DNA of 64,000 nt from Aphanomyces cochlioides (GCA_019828595.1 JAHQRK010000018.1:372001-436000); one strand, 5' to 3'. Shown: positions 34,329 through 46,381, counted from the stretch's first letter. Numbers and translations: made by a program. The notes: generated by a model from the sequence alone, not told the origin.

Positions 34329-36051
34329 TTACAGGGGGGACGATGAGGAACCGAGAAGCGTCTCAATGAGCACGGACGCGTTCTCCATGGAGTGAAGCGA
34401 CTTGACTAAATAGTGAAGCTGACGAAGGACTGTGAGCACATTTTGTTTGACGGTTGCGTCTTCCATTGTGGTATTGCTCACCATGGCTCGCAGTCGTTTC
34501 TACAACGTGGAATGAATTTCACACATCTCAAATGTCCATCATGGCTACCTCGACACCTGGATAAATGGACACGCGACCAGCACTTGGAGGTCCATTGTGA
34601 CTTGACGCAACCCCAGCTGCTACTGCTGTCGGGCCCTCTGCATCGACGGAGAGCCGCCGCCGTTTGTTGGATGGCTCTGACACGAGCAAATCGGCGCAAT
34701 AGTACGCACAAAGCGCTTTCAGTTCGTCTGTGTCAAAGCCCAACTGCGCAATCTTCCCCAGCACTTTCCTTGACTCTTCCAGCACACGCTCTTCTTCCGT
34801 CGGTGGCTTCAGCGTCCGCAAGTGCTCTAAAATTCTTTCATTCAATGCACACAACGATTGAGAGGCCGTGAGTTCGAGTGCTTCAGGCAAAACCATGTGC
34901 AATCCTGGTGCAAAGCCCAAATTGACTCCCGTCAACTTGATCAGCGGCAACGCAGTGTTGGCTTGGACGGACGTCACAACGCACTTGGCAGCGTACGTGA
35001 GCGCGTCTGTCTTGGAGAGCGACGTGACATTTGGTGGCGGTCGTTCCATGTATTTCGTCGATGACCAGTCGTGGCCATCCAGGAGCAAGCCCATGAGGGA
35101 CGTTGAGTGGCGCAACCCAACATTACACAGATCTCGTAGGCCAAGGAGGCTCAGATGTGCGTAGCTGAGGTCGACCACCCGGAGCGTCGAGTTGGCGGCC
35201 ATACAATGGCCAAGCGCCGCTGCACCTGCGTCACCCACGGGGTTGTTGTCCAAGTAGAGATTCTCCAACCGGTTTGGACTTGAGCGTAAGACGTCGGCGA
35301 GCGCAATCACGCCTGAGGCATCAATGTCGTTGAAGCCAATTTCAAGCGTGTGCAGTTGGAGCATCGACGATGACGCAAATGCATCGACGAGGTATTGAAT
35401 GCCAGTGGATTTGATCTGGTTTTGGCTCAGCATGAGCTCTTCAAGTGTCGAATTGACCGCAAGGGCGTCAGCAAGATACATCATGCCAGTGCTTCCAAGG
35501 TTGTTCGTGCCTAAGTAGAGCGCTTTGAGAGTTGTATTGACATGCAGCATGTCGGCCACGTGTTTGACGCCTTCGTCGGCAATGCCGTTGCCACTCAAAT
35601 ACAACGACCGGAGGGTTTGATTTGATCGAAGTGCCATCGCAAGCTTGGCGGCGCCGTCCACCCCGACGCAATTGCCACTCAAGTAGAGGGTCTTGAGCGT
35701 TTTGTTCTTCTCCAACGCATACGCGACTTGCTCGATGCCTTTCTCCGTAATGCCATTGAAGCCCATGTCCAAGAGGCGCAGTGTTCGATTTGACGCAAGT
35801 GCTTTCCCTAACACCCACGCTCCCCGATCGCCCAAGTCAAAGCTGCCAAGCTTGAGCTGTTGTAGATTGCTGATGTCCGTCCGCACACGTCCAAGCAATT
35901 CGCACGACAGTGTCAGCGAGAGATAACTCCGCACGCGCTTCTGGAGATGTGCTCGGCTTAACTGGCCTCGCTGCTTGTCTTCATCGTCGTCTGGACATGC
36001 GTACGTGACGTGGTTCGCCGTGTACTTGTACCGAGCGCCGAGCTCGCCCAT
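34329..36051 (-). CDS. Leucine-rich-repeat protein, ribonuclease-inhibitor type
   Basis: Two exons (36051-34549 and 34499-34329), 49-nt intron, 557 aa. About nine RI-type repeats of 28-29 residues: LRLLDMGFNGITEKGIEQVA, LKTLYLSGNCVGVDGAAKLA, LRSLYLSGNGIADEGVKHVA, LKALYLGTNNLGSTGMMYLA, LENLYLDNNPVGDAGAAALG. A C-terminal non-repeat region contains a basic SNKRRRLSVD patch. The spliced last exon adds 56 residues; without splicing the frame stops soon after the donor. Likely a protein-interaction scaffold; no partner can be named. Confidence 0.85.
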
Positions 36052-36411
36052 GGTCTACTTTGTCTTGTCGTGGTTGGACAAACTTTTTCGTTTTTTTTTC
36101 GACAGTTTGAAAATCATTGGCAATATTTTTATTCTCATAAAAACTACTTTATACTTGACATTTGTATTGAGAACTCGATTAAACGTGAATAAAAATATTC
36201 GTTTTCGACCATTGCCATGTTCAGATCTGCACTGGAAAAAACGACCACGACGACACCGGCGGCACCTCCAGAAGCGGAAACGACGGCGCCATGGACGAGA
36301 GAACGTCTCTAGCGCGTTTGTCAATCCGTCCAACACTTCAATCTTCATGAGGGTGATATGAACGCCCACATGGCAGCTTTTCGGCGACAGCGCGTGTCCC
36401 ATGGACTCGTT
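36052..36411. other. Intergenic between LRR gene and K+ channel gene
   Basis: 360 bp, AT-rich at 36060-36200. Nothing recognised. Confidence 0.5.
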
Positions 36412-39400
36412 TTAGAGCGCAGACGTTGAACCTGCAGGACTGCTGTTGCCACTGCTGCTGTGTTTGGACGAAAATCGACGCTGGAGCTTCTTGGCCACAC
36501 GATGCAACGCGCGGTGATTGACCAGGACAAAGATTTGATCGCCAGGATCGACAGTCGTGTGGGCATAAGGACAAGTATACACATACGGCTTGGTCGCGCC
36601 ATTGAGGAGCGATGGTGCACGAAGCAAGCCAATCGGAAGGGCATGCATCTTGCTCATGCGCTGGACGAGATCGCCGTACGTCAGTTGGAGATGGCGCCAC
36701 GGTTTCGGCACGTCGTAGAGCATAAAGATTGCTTTCCCCTCGAGCACGTTGCGCATAAAGAGGTTCAGGGATGGGTTGTAAAAACTCTGGATGAGCAATT
36801 CGTCAGCAACGTATGGTGGGAAGAGTCCGCCGCTGACGTATCGATCTTGAAAGAATGTCTCGTCGTCGACGTTGAATCTTTCCATGAGTGCGTGAATCGG
36901 ATTGCCACTGTCGTCATCAACAGACGATGTTGAGGCCACAAGTTCGTTCTTGAAAAGCGCATTGCGCACTTCAGCCATGACTTCTTTGGTTGTCGTCCAC
37001 TTGTCCGCCACCCACTGGGATAAATCGGTGGAGCTGGATTTAACGAGCGTCTTGTGCGTGCCTCCTTGCGTCACTCGAGATGCTTGGGAGGCTCGCGAGC
37101 TTCGAGGTGACCGTGGGGCCATTGGGTTCAAGCGTGGACTAACTTGGATCTCCGACAGCATGGGGGTCGCTGATGATTTACTCGTCCGAACTGACGAATT
37201 CAAAAATCGTGATGACGCCGTGGCAACAAACAACGGAGCCGGTGCTTGCGATGGCGGCAACGAATGGAGCACATCGAGGTATTTGTTGAAATGCTCTTCC
37301 TTGAGTTCAATGATCGAAAAAGGTTCCCGGCCAGACGAAGCGCCGATCGACAGCGATGGCGTGTCTTTGATAGCCGCGTCAATAAGCATTGTATTGAACA
37401 CTGCTTCGGAATCGGTCAAGTTCTACAGCAAATATGCCATTAGAATGGAAAAACACCGGCGAGGATGAAGTCATACGCCATTTTCAGAGCCTTGGTCCAG
37501 GACAACTACTGCTGACGCTTTGTGAATTCCCGCACGGACGAGCGTACTGTGCTTTTGCGGCGAGCCTACAAGGGAGCCATCCATGAGAGAAGTTCCACGA
37601 AGTAGAACGTACCAACAAGATGATAAACGTCGCCAAAATTTGTCATTTGAGCCCATGCATTGTCTTTGAGTTCAGTGGGATGGACAATCACGACTGGCAC
37701 TGGAGCCATGACGTGGTCTTTGCGCAAAGGGCGGAGGAAGTTCACAAGCCGCGCCATCGATTCATCGCCAGAAGGTCCACTAGAAAAGCACTCATTTCGC
37801 ATTCATGGAGATCGGAAAGGCCAACCTGCAGATGATGATATGGCCACCGGCCTTCAAGAGCGCAGAAGGTGGTGGCAGGGCTTTCTGCAAGTCGACCATG
37901 CGGCCAATATACTCGCGCACCGACTTGGGCAAGCGTTTCTCCACCTAACACAGCATGCCAGACATCAAGAGATGTAAACAAAACAAGAACGGACCGTATG
38001 ACGAGCTCGACGAGCTCTTGTGACGAGTTTATCACGGATTTTTAGTAGCGCTGTGAGTTTTGTGTTGTGGAAGACGTCGCCAATGGCTGAGAATGGCTCA
38101 ACTTGTTGCATCGATTCTGCAATCATGTATACCTACGTCACAATGCCTTAATCATTGAATGGAGATGATGGAGGTACCTTGGTCGACGGAAAGAGAAGCA
38201 TAGAATGGCCTGGATTGCACACAATCTCGTTCAGTTCTTCGAAGGCGATCAGAACTACTTGGCCATTTGTTTCGATGTGAATCGCATGTGCGACGTCGAG
38301 AAAAGTCTGTCCATGGTATTTGGCATCCATGTGGCAAGCATAAATTTCCTTGGCAGCTCCCGTCACGTACTCTTTGACCCACAGCGGCAGCTCAGAGTCT
38401 TTTTCGTCAGAGTTTTCAAGTGCCGACATGTCGAATGAGCCAATTAAGTTGGCGACAAGCGTCGAGAGACCGCGGCAACGACAGCTCAAGCCCATTAGGC
38501 CTAGTTTGATTTCGTCCGAGCAGACTAAATGGTCACCAGGGATGCCCGTAGCTTCAAAGAGCATGCGGTTTTCAGCATTCATGAGTATGGCAAATAGCTG
38601 TGTGTGGTCGCCCTTGGCGTTGGAAGCAGCCAAGACGCGCAGAACGTTGGCAGCGTCTTCTTCGTTGGGGAACTTGGTATATTTGTTTGGAATGAAAAAG
38701 ACAGCGTGGGCGTCGGCGACCTTGGCGCGGCGGAGATCTGCTTCATTCAATGGCGAGCCAGAGAGAATCGTTACGCGGCCGTGGAGTTGGGCTCGATGGG
38801 CCTCGATATAGTCAACGACGTCTTGTTGATATGCAGCTTCTGCAGCTTCATCGTCGTGGAAATCCACAAGCAACACCAGATCCACATGTCGCTGCATTGA
38901 CGCAAGATGGCGCTGGCGACGGGTCGTCGGGCGAAATGCAGTCGACGATGCAGTTGGCCGTGAAGTTGATGGCGTGTGATGATCTGGATGAAAGAATTCT
39001 CGCAAGAAATCATGGACTTGGACAGCAGCTGGGTTTCCAGTCAGAACGACGTGATGCGTGTTGCGCTTGAGGGCATACGCGCGACTGCCGCGGCGGCGGT
39101 CTTCAAATATCGAGACGAGATGCGCCGTCTCTTGAGCAAACGCGTAGATGCCCGCAGGGATAAAGATAATCACAAAGAAGCGACCTAGGACCGTTTTGGG
39201 TGTGATGTCGCCATACCCGACGGTCGAGACAGTCACGAGAGTGAAATAGAACGCCGTGAAAAGCGACATGCGCTCCGTGCAGAGACCAGAATCGTAGCCT
39301 TCTGTGCTGTTGGCTGGCACGAGATCTCCCGCCGGCGTTGGACACATATACATGTGCATGATAAATGAGAACGTGTGGGGGATTTCGCCAAGGTATTCCA

Positions 39401-40460
39401 GAGAATACAAGACAGCCGCAGCTATAGAGGCTTAATGGAGAAAGGTCAGCCGCACGTACCGAAGAAGATCAAACAAGCTGCTTTGATGAGAATGCGCAAG
39501 AGTTGAAGAGAATAGTTATCTTTGTAGCGCTAGAGAAGTAGACGTGATCATTTGCAAGCAAGAAAATAGCCGAACTTACGTCAAATACTTCGGCAAGCAC
39601 GTGATAAATGATATACGAACGTAGGAAGGCAAAGTTGAGCCATGAATAGCGCAGTTTCCCTACGGACTAGTGTTCGAAATGACGTCAAGAAGCACGGAGA
39701 GGGTGAGCAGGCATACCACACTGGTCACGAGGGAGAAATGTGACGTAATGGAGAGCAAGTCGAAGAGATTATGCAGAGCAAGACAATGATAAACCCTGAG
39801 GTCACCACCAACGTTAGACAAAAGGAGATAGGAGCAAACGGCGTACTTGTTGTGTGCAGCAATCCATCGAAAGCTGTAGTTGAATGCGCAAAATATGAGT
39901 AAGAGCGATTCAATTGCCCATGTAGCTGGGTCTAAACGCATCGCGCCAGCTCGCACAACTATCAGGTTCAATAAGCTCCACACCATTTTATCAAAACTGA
40001 ACGTACTCCAAGCACCACATGAAAAGAGCGACGCAATCAGTTGCAGCCCCGCACCCTATGAGGAAAATGAACGAGGGGATCAAAGCGACTGAAGACTTAC
40101 CGCGTGTGCAGAATACGACACGATGCGTCGGACTTTCTCGACATATGGATTGCGCCACATTTCAAGCCATTGGAAAAGCACGGAGACGGCAAAGATAGGT
40201 AGTTGGAGGTACAGCCAGAAGCGGAACTGAAGCCACATGAGCTGCCAATTGGCCGTAAAGCAGTCAGGATTCGAATCGAGCAAGACGCACGCTTTCTCGG
40301 CCACGACGGCAAGGATATTATTCGACGTCAAGTTCGCACCCACATATTCATTGACGTCCGTGACAAACGTTCCATTGATCCACGAGGCGTTCTTGAACTT
40401 GTAAGCGCCGAGCGTGTCCATTGATCCAAGCGCCGCGCTCGCCCCGACGCTTTGCACCAT
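36412..40460 (-). CDS. Slo/BK-type potassium channel with RCK gating ring
   Basis: Twelve exons: 40460-40101, 40055-40007, 39958-39847, 39795-39717, 39666-39580, 39529-39460, 39421-38178, 38132-37995, 37944-37826, 37779-37613, 37565-37477, 37422-36412; 1,174 aa. A Cys-containing, N-glycosylation-rich first loop (NASWINGT) lies between the first two TM helices. The S4-like segment SWLNFAFLRSYIIYHVLAEV has few arginines. The pore holds the K+ filter TVSTVGYGD. RCK1 starts THHVVLTGNPAAVQVHDFL and RCK2 AGGHIIIC with LVRAGIHKASAVVVLDQG, the Slo layout. Plasma-membrane K+ efflux gated by a cytoplasmic ligand is likely. The arginine-poor S4 suggests weak voltage sensing, closer to Slo2. A CCGGAT motif lies 35 bp upstream of the ATG. 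Confidence 0.88.
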
Positions 40461-40494
40461 AATGCGCCAAGATTGGTAATGGAAGGTGAGAGCT

Positions 40495-40502
40495 GTCCGG
40501 AT
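40495..40502. promoter_or_regulatory. GTCCGGAT motif upstream of K+ channel gene
   Basis: Reads TGTCCGGATAATGG on the plus strand, 35 bp before the channel ATG. It matches the recurring octamer in seven of eight positions. Confidence 0.4.
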
Positions 40503-42073
40503 AATGGAAATCCAACGCGTTTCAAGCAGGAAAAAATAAAAAATAAAAATCCAACAAGATCGCATATGCCCAACTTATACGTCGCAATGTCTATACGCCG
40601 ACAGGACATGACCTTCCCGCAACGGTGCGCCCTGGTAGAGCTGTCTTTTAGAGGAATAATGGTTACTTTTAATGCCATGTTCATGGAGTCCTTAACGAGA
40701 TGGCGTGGATTGTACACTGGACCCCAATGAAGGTGATAGATGTGTTTTTATTGAAATTCCTGATTTTCCTGTATTTTGTTGAAGAAAGTGCAATATATAC
40801 ACGATGGGCGGTGAAATGGATGGGCCTCGGACTCGCGCCATCCAACTCTCTCAAGCGTATGCAAAAGCAATTGCTAGTTGCACTCTACGAACGGAACACT
40901 ACCTTGAGATGTCGTTGTCGCCAAGCGGACTGGTTGGCGGAAGCTCAATAGATACGTCAACGAGCTGGAGTACATCGATCGAGCTGGGCTGACCTTGACA
41001 CATACAACTTTCATGTACACTGCTGTAGCAAGGATATGAGTAACGCCATGCACGAATCCACCAAAGTTGCGCGTCATGCTGCCTTCACGGACAGAGATCC
41101 CAGATCACTCATTGAGATTGCGAACACCTCAGCACTTGTGCGCGTTGGGTTGACCAGATATTGGAATGACCTGTTCTATATGCATACTGCGAGCTATCGG
41201 GTGGTTTTGATGCGTCTCTTTGTTATACTTCGTGGCGTGCTTGTCAAAGCAGAGTCGTCTCCAATTCAAGGATAAGAGAATCCTGCATGTTGCAATATCT
41301 AACTCCGGTGAAGTTCGTTCACTTGCATCAAAATCTGTTGAGGCACGAATCTCCTCAAGGCACAGCAATGGCATTTCAGTGAAAACAAGTTCATTGACAA
41401 ATCAAACAACAATCCAAGACTTGGTACGCATGTTCAAGCATTCTCGACACCGCATCTCATCCTCCCTCTGATGGCAACGCTGTGCGAGCTGGTGACTGAG
41501 ATCAATGTCGATGCAGCATTCATACCAAATACAAGCAATGCTTTCCCCATGTTGACACAAGCTCTTCTTGGAGTCGTCGTCATTCCCTTGTGTACTTTCT
41601 AGATATCACTTCGATGTGCGTAATTGTTGCACAGAGGCATGTAGCATCCTTCACATAGTTCTTGGACCCCTTCCTGAGCCACCTGAAGCCTACACGGTCG
41701 GTTGATTTCATCACGAGCACGTCGTCCTATCGCAGCCACACGTTGCCCATCGAGGAGATTTCTCGAGTGTCCAATCCTGGGGAGATCCTTCTTTGTCAAA
41801 AAATAGAATCTTCAAAATATCGAATCCGATATCCGGATCAAATCTGACAAAAGTTCTAAATATAAACTTTCTCACCATATCGCAGTTAGTAACCAACCAG
41901 TCTAAGCATCTTAAACATCACAAGGTGAGAAATACATCATAGTGGTGTTGTATTTGAAAATAGGCTTTAGCCTAGAGTTGCAGTGAGAGATGGTCCTAAT
42001 TTGAGGGTGAAATTCGGACGCTTCGAAGATCCTTGCATTTCTCGACTTGCTCCAAGACGATCAGATCGACAAC
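40503..42073. other. Intergenic, possibly with a decayed gene at about 40804-41602 (+)
   Basis: Consecutive plus-strand frames (40804-40992, 40930-41275, 41280-41471, 41472-41602) read as protein-like segments, such as RTRAIQLSQAYAKAIASCTL, LIEIANTSALVRVGLTRYWN and MATLCELVTEINVDAAF. They are broken by stops without good splice sites. This suggests a degenerate helical-repeat gene, identity unknown. ATCCGGAT occurs at 41831-41838, 236 bp before the SET gene. Confidence 0.35.
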
Positions 42074-43283
42074 ATGCTGACGGAAGTCGTCGACGTGAAG
42101 AAGTTTAACGACTATGGCTTTGAATGCATGGGGCTCTTTGCCAAGGAAGATATTCCAGAAGGCACGCTCGTCTGGTATGCTGAAGGCCATGACATACTCG
42201 ACTGCTACACGAAAGCCGAGATCCTTGCCCACCCGCAAAAAGACACGTTGATCACGTACTCGTACATGCGCGGCGATGACCGTACGTAAAATTCACAGCG
42301 AGTGCAGAAATATCATGCATGTGTGTTGTGTAGGCTTTTGCTCGACGTTGAACCCATCGTCGGACCCGAGCTGGTATTTTAATCACTCATGCGATCCAAC
42401 ATGCTGGTATGAAGGCGACGAACGTATAATTACACGACGAGCTGTCAAGAAGGGAGAACAATTGACGTATGATTATTCATGCACGGAAACAGAATCGTCC
42501 ATGCATTATGGCTTGAGATGCCTCTGTGGCTCTACAAACTGCCGTGGAATCCTCACATTTTCAGAGTGGAGAAGCCGAGCCTATGTCCGTGCCAACAAAG
42601 GCCACTTGAATGACTACATTTGGCAAAAACACTCGGAACACAGCTGGTACGATCCGCGCACGGAAGTTCGCAGCAAAGCTGGTTCTTCCCGGGGCCTCTT
42701 TGCACGCATTCAAAAGGATGCGGTCATCAAAGCCAATGAAATTGTCGTCGTCTTCTCTGGAAAAGTTATTCATCGCGATCAGCTGGCCGAAGAAGGCGCT
42801 TTCTCAAAGCGCGACTTTGAAATGTCCTTGCAAGTGGCGCCACATCTTTGGCAAATTCCATCGTGGAAGGTATGTGCAGTAATTTAGTTCCAATACTCAC
42901 ATTCGTGATAGGAAAGCGGCGAGCAGTACGACACGAGTGACTTTATCAACCACTCGTGCGATCCTTCTTGTGGCATGCGAGACTCGGTCACTGTCATTGC
43001 CATTCGGGACATCCATCCAGGCGATGAAATTACGATTGACTATGCGATGGTATGATTTTGCTCTGTACATGATAAATCTCATTTGGACTAGGTAAATGAC
43101 GGCACTATCGCTGCCCTCACGACGGGCGACAGTGATGCCTTCGAGTGCCACTGCAACAGTGCCAACTGCCGTGGGCGTGTCACTCCCTCCGACTGGAAAT
43201 TGCCTGAATTGCAAGCTCGTCTTGGGGAATACTTTTCTCCTTTCGTCAAGGCGTTGATTCGTGGAGGTGACTCGATGCCTTGA
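42074..43283 (+). CDS. Tandem SET-domain protein (two SET + post-SET-like modules)
   Basis: Four exons (42074-42281, 42334-42869, 42912-43049, 43092-43283), introns 52, 42 and 42 nt, 357 aa. First SET: NDYGFECMGLFAKEDIPEG, then YFNHSCDPTCWYEGDE, GEQLTYDYS and post-SET LRCLCGSTNCRG. Second SET: SRGLFARIQKDAVIKANEIV, FINHSCDPSCGMRDS, PGDEITIDYAM and FECHCNSANCRG. Both copies retain the NHSC SAM-binding motif and a catalytic Tyr. Protein-lysine methyltransferase activity is likely; the substrate is unknown. Start ATG 42074 is the first Met after in-frame open sequence; a small 5' exon cannot be excluded. Confidence 0.85.
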
Positions 43284-43716
43284 TCGATTGACGAGTGTAA
43301 ATAATTTCACAATGTCAAAATGTCCACCACACGATATTGAGATCTTGATGTCGTCCGCACCATGGTGACTGAATGCACAAACTTCTTTCAACTCTGCTGC
43401 ATGCAAACTACCATGAGTCGCTGAATCATAACGTTGAGAAACTGAGAGGCGTCTGTGACGATCTCGTCCATGCCCGTAGAAACATGCAGTGGACAAACAG
43501 TTCCAGCTCAAGGGGTTCGAGGGAGCATTTGCCCTTCTTGAACGCGTTTGAATGCCCCACTGCAAGCGATCAAGGCTTCATTATTCCAGGCCCAGAGCTT
43601 TCGTCTTCAAAATATGATTATGTATTTATTACCACAATATTCAGCGTCGAGGTTATCCACATTGGAAGTTTGATTTGCGAAGCTATAGTTGAAAAATACA
43701 TGAGTCTCCAGCTCCC
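43284..43716. other. Intergenic, one doubtful ORF
   Basis: A 123-aa frame (43373-43744, MHKLLSTLLHANYHESLNHN) begins with ATG but has no motif. Its end overlaps the inverted-repeat segment that starts at 43717, so it is not called a gene. Confidence 0.45.
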
Positions 43717-43806
43717 CTTGGTCTCTCATTTCCCCGGGTCGTGACTGGAAGGAGGAACACATCTAAATGAAATCGCTTCTCCTTTGGCCCCAAGGGATAC
43801 GACATG
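43717..43806. repeat. Outer inverted repeat, left copy (90 bp)
   Basis: CTTGGTCTCTCATTTC...GGGATACGACATG is the reverse complement of 46382-46471 with a handful of mismatches. In the right copy the segment lies about 200 bp upstream of the minus-strand gene, so it probably carries promoter sequence. Confidence 0.8.
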
Positions 43807-43916
43807 AAGCAGGGATATCCCCCCACGACATCCTCATGCAATATAAATATATATATCAACTTATGGCGATCTGGAGCCTGCGTAAAGCTGGACAAGACTC
43901 CACACGACACCCCAAC

Positions 43917-43989
43917 CAACCCAGACTTTCAACACGTAATCAGCAGTCGTTGTCGCGACGCCAAATGTTGTAGCCACAATTGATCCAAG
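43917..43989. repeat. 73-bp direct repeat, left copy
   Basis: CAACCCAGACTTTCAACACG...GATCCAAG recurs in the same orientation at 45017-45089 with three substitutions. Read on the minus strand it encodes the C-terminal hydrophobic segment of the duplicated gene. Here it is followed by WGVVWSLVQLYAGSRSP and a stop, which looks like the original gene end. Confidence 0.85.
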
Positions 43990-43997
43990 CAGCACTC

Positions 43998-45083
43998 ATG
44001 AAGGTAGCGACAAGGAAGATATGGGATACAGAGCGAAAATTTGAAAAAATATCCATGCGATGGAGGCGACATTCTGAAGAGCCACCCACGCTCTCTCATT
44101 TCCGAATTTACCACGGTTCTAGCGATGCAAGCACAACGTTTATCATGCAAGAAGGTCCGATGGAGACCGACAGAACAGAGCTCGATGCTACGAAGGCTGC
44201 GCTCAAGCAATGCCGAGAGCAGCTTCAAAGCGCGCGTGAAGAGATCGAGGAAAAGGTCGAGTTTGTCGACGTTTTGTCGTCGGACATTAAAGAAGTCGTT
44301 GAAGGCCAACTCAAGCCACAGCTTGAGGAGGCAGAGGTGACCACACGCCAACTGCGCGGGCAAGTGGCAGCGCTCAAGAGTGAATTGACCTGCGTCAAGT
44401 CGCAGCTCACCATGAAGACCAAGGATGTCCAACGCCTCGACGAGCAAGTGGCTGTGTTGGCAAGCGAGCTCAAGGCAGCCAAGGCGGAGGCAATGGCAAA
44501 GGACACGGCGACAACTGCGCTCGAAGACGAAGTGGCTGCGATGAAGACTGCATTAATGCACGAGAAGTCCCGCGCGACAGCAGACGACAGCAAGATGAAC
44601 TTGATGTGCGTCGCCAGTCTCGTGGTTGGTGTAGTCCATGCGTGGAATCTCTTGGTGGTCGTCGTGTCGTGGACGAGTTGGCTTGCGATGTCAGCGTGTT
44701 GGGCAGTCAAGACGTGGACAACGGCCGTGGTCAACTTTGCCACAGACGAGAATGATCAAGACATGGAAAGCAAGCGGTCGTTCGTTCGACGTGTGAAAGT
44801 CGGCCTGTTGGTGATTAGCATGGAGGTTCTCGCATTCTTTGGGGCGACCACTCTCAAAGCCGACACGCTGACCCACGACGTCCACAACTTGACGAGTCGC
44901 CCTTTGCCTTGGACGCCGTCATGTGTGGTTGAAGACAAGGCTCCGATGGTCGTCGATGGGGTATCGGTGCCTTTGTTTGCAGAGTTTATCGATGTGGATG
45001 GCAATGAGTTGATCTCCAACCCAGACTTTCAACACGTAACCAGCAGTCGTTGTCGCGACGCAAAATGCTGTAGCCACAATTGA
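43998..45083 (+). pseudogene. Inverted copy of the coiled-coil/membrane protein gene (altered C-terminus)
   Basis: 361-codon frame whose protein equals that of the minus-strand copy from MKVATRKIWDTERKFEKISM through the coiled coil and two hydrophobic segments to DGVSVPLFA. It then lacks 24 residues (an in-frame deletion, DMNALSQ...RRNDP) and ends in a nonsense tail, because its last codons read the antisense strand of the 73-bp repeat. The frame is still open, so it could be expressed, but the normal C-terminus is lost. Confidence 0.7.
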
Positions 45084-46184
45084 TCCAAGTCGCGACACCA
45101 ACTCGTTGCCATCCCCATCGATAAACTCTGGGTCGTTGCGTCTCGCCTCTTCGTCTGGCATGTCATCACCATCGTTGACTTGAGAGAGTGCATTCATGTC
45201 AGCAAACAAAGGCACCGATACCCCATCGACGACCATCGGAGCCTTGTCTTCAACCACACATGACGGCGTCCAAGGCAAAGGGCGACTCGTCAAGTTGTGG
45301 ACGTCGTGGGTCAGCGTGTCGGCTTTGAGAGTGGTCGCCCCAAAGAATGCGAGAACCTCCATGCTAATCACCAACAGGCCGACTTTCACACGTCGAACGA
45401 ACGACCGCTTGCTTTCCATGTCTTGATCATTCTCGTCTGTGGCAAAGTTGACCACGGCCGTTGTCCACGTCTTGACTGCCCAACACGCTGACATCGCAAG
45501 CCAACTCGTCCACGACACGACGACCACCAAGAGATTCCACGCATGGACTACACCAACCACGAGACTGGCGACGCACATCAAGTTCATCTTGCTGTCGTCT
45601 GCTGTCGCGCGGGACTTCTCGTGCATTAATGCAGTCTTCATCGCAGCCACTTCGTCTTCGAGCGCAGTTGTCGCCGTGTCCTTTGCCATTGCCTCCGCCT
45701 TGGCTGCCTTGAGCTCGCTTGCCAACACAGCCACTTGCTCGTCGAGGCGTTGGACATCCTTGGTCTTCATGGTGAGCTGCGACTTGACGCAGGTCAATTC
45801 ACTCTTGAGCGCTGCCACTTGCCCGCGCAGTTGGCGTGTGGTCACCTCTGCCTCCTCAAGCTGTGGCTTGAGTTGGCCTTCAACGACTTCTTTAATGTCC
45901 GACGACAAAACGTCGACAAACTCGACCTTTTCCTCGATCTCTTCACGCGCGCTTTGAAGCTGCTCTCGGCATTGCTTGAGCGCAGCCTTCGTAGCATCGA
46001 GCTCTGTTCTGTCGGTCTCCATCGGACCTTCTTGCATGATAAACGTTGTGCTTGCATCGCTAGAACCGTGGTAAATTCGGAAATGAGAGAGCGTGGGTGG
46101 CTCTTCAGAATGTCGCCTCCATCGCATGGATATTTTTTCAAATTTTCGCTCTGTATCCCATATCTTCCTTGTCGCTACCTTCAT
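44919..46184 (-). CDS. Coiled-coil membrane protein, C-terminus replaced by inverted insertion
   Basis: 421-aa frame from ATG 46184; MQEGPMETDRTELDATKAAL at about 46040 is an alternative start. A long coiled coil (residues about 55-190) is followed by hydrophobic segments NLMCVASLVVGVVHAWNLLV and VGLLVISMEVLAFFGA. An acidic loop (DDMPDEEARRNDPEFIDGDG) and a third hydrophobic stretch, SIVATAFCVATTTAGYVLKV, come next. Its last 28 or so codons read antisense into the inverted copy. The intact ancestral ending is probably the one preserved at 43917-43880. No family recognised. Confidence 0.6.
   Translation of the reverse strand: MKVATRKIWDTERKFEKISMRWRRHSEEPPTLSHFRIYHGSSDASTTFIMQEGPMETDRTELDATKAALKQCREQLQSAREEIEEKVEFVDVLSSDIKEVVEGQLKPQLEEAEVTTRQLRGQVAALKSELTCVKSQLTMKTKDVQRLDEQVAVLASELKAAKAEAMAKDTATTALEDEVAAMKTALMHEKSRATADDSKMNLMCVASLVVGVVHAWNLLVVVVSWTSWLAMSACWAVKTWTTAVVNFATDENDQDMESKRSFVRRVKVGLLVISMEVLAFFGATTLKADTLTHDVHNLTSRPLPWTPSCVVEDKAPMVVDGVSVPLFADMNALSQVNDGDDMPDEEARRNDPEFIDGDGNELVSRLGSIVATAFCVATTTAGYVLKVWVGDQLIAIHIDKLCKQRHRYPIDDHRSLVFNHT
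45017..45089. repeat. 73-bp direct repeat, right copy
   Basis: Same segment as 43917-43989. It lies at the junction between the two inverted arms. Confidence 0.85.
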
Positions 46185-46294
46185 GAGTGCTGCTGCTGAT
46201 CTTGCGCTGCATGTGGGCAACAGGCTGGAAGCAAGAAAGTCGTAGCAAGTCCAACAGGTCTTGGCTCAACACCAGGAGCGGATTTTCGGTCAAA

Positions 46295-46366
46295 TTTACA
46301 CATGTCAAGTTGTAAAGTATACGTAAAATAGATTTCGTGTAACTTTACACATGTCAAGTTGTAAAG
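46295..46366. repeat. 23-bp direct repeat pair
   Basis: TTTACACATGTCAAGTTGTAAAG occurs at 46295-46317 and 46344-46366 (period 49 bp), upstream of the minus-strand duplicated gene. The core ACATGT is palindromic. Confidence 0.75.
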
Positions 46367-46381
46367 CAGCAAGTCCTGCTC

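Noticed and set aside
43373..43744. 123-aa frame downstream of the SET gene
   Set aside because: No recognisable family, and its 3' end runs into the outer inverted repeat.
45196..46199. Long plus-strand frames rich in Ser/Thr or Leu
   Set aside because: They are antisense shadows of the minus-strand coiled-coil gene; their mirror images occur on the other arm.
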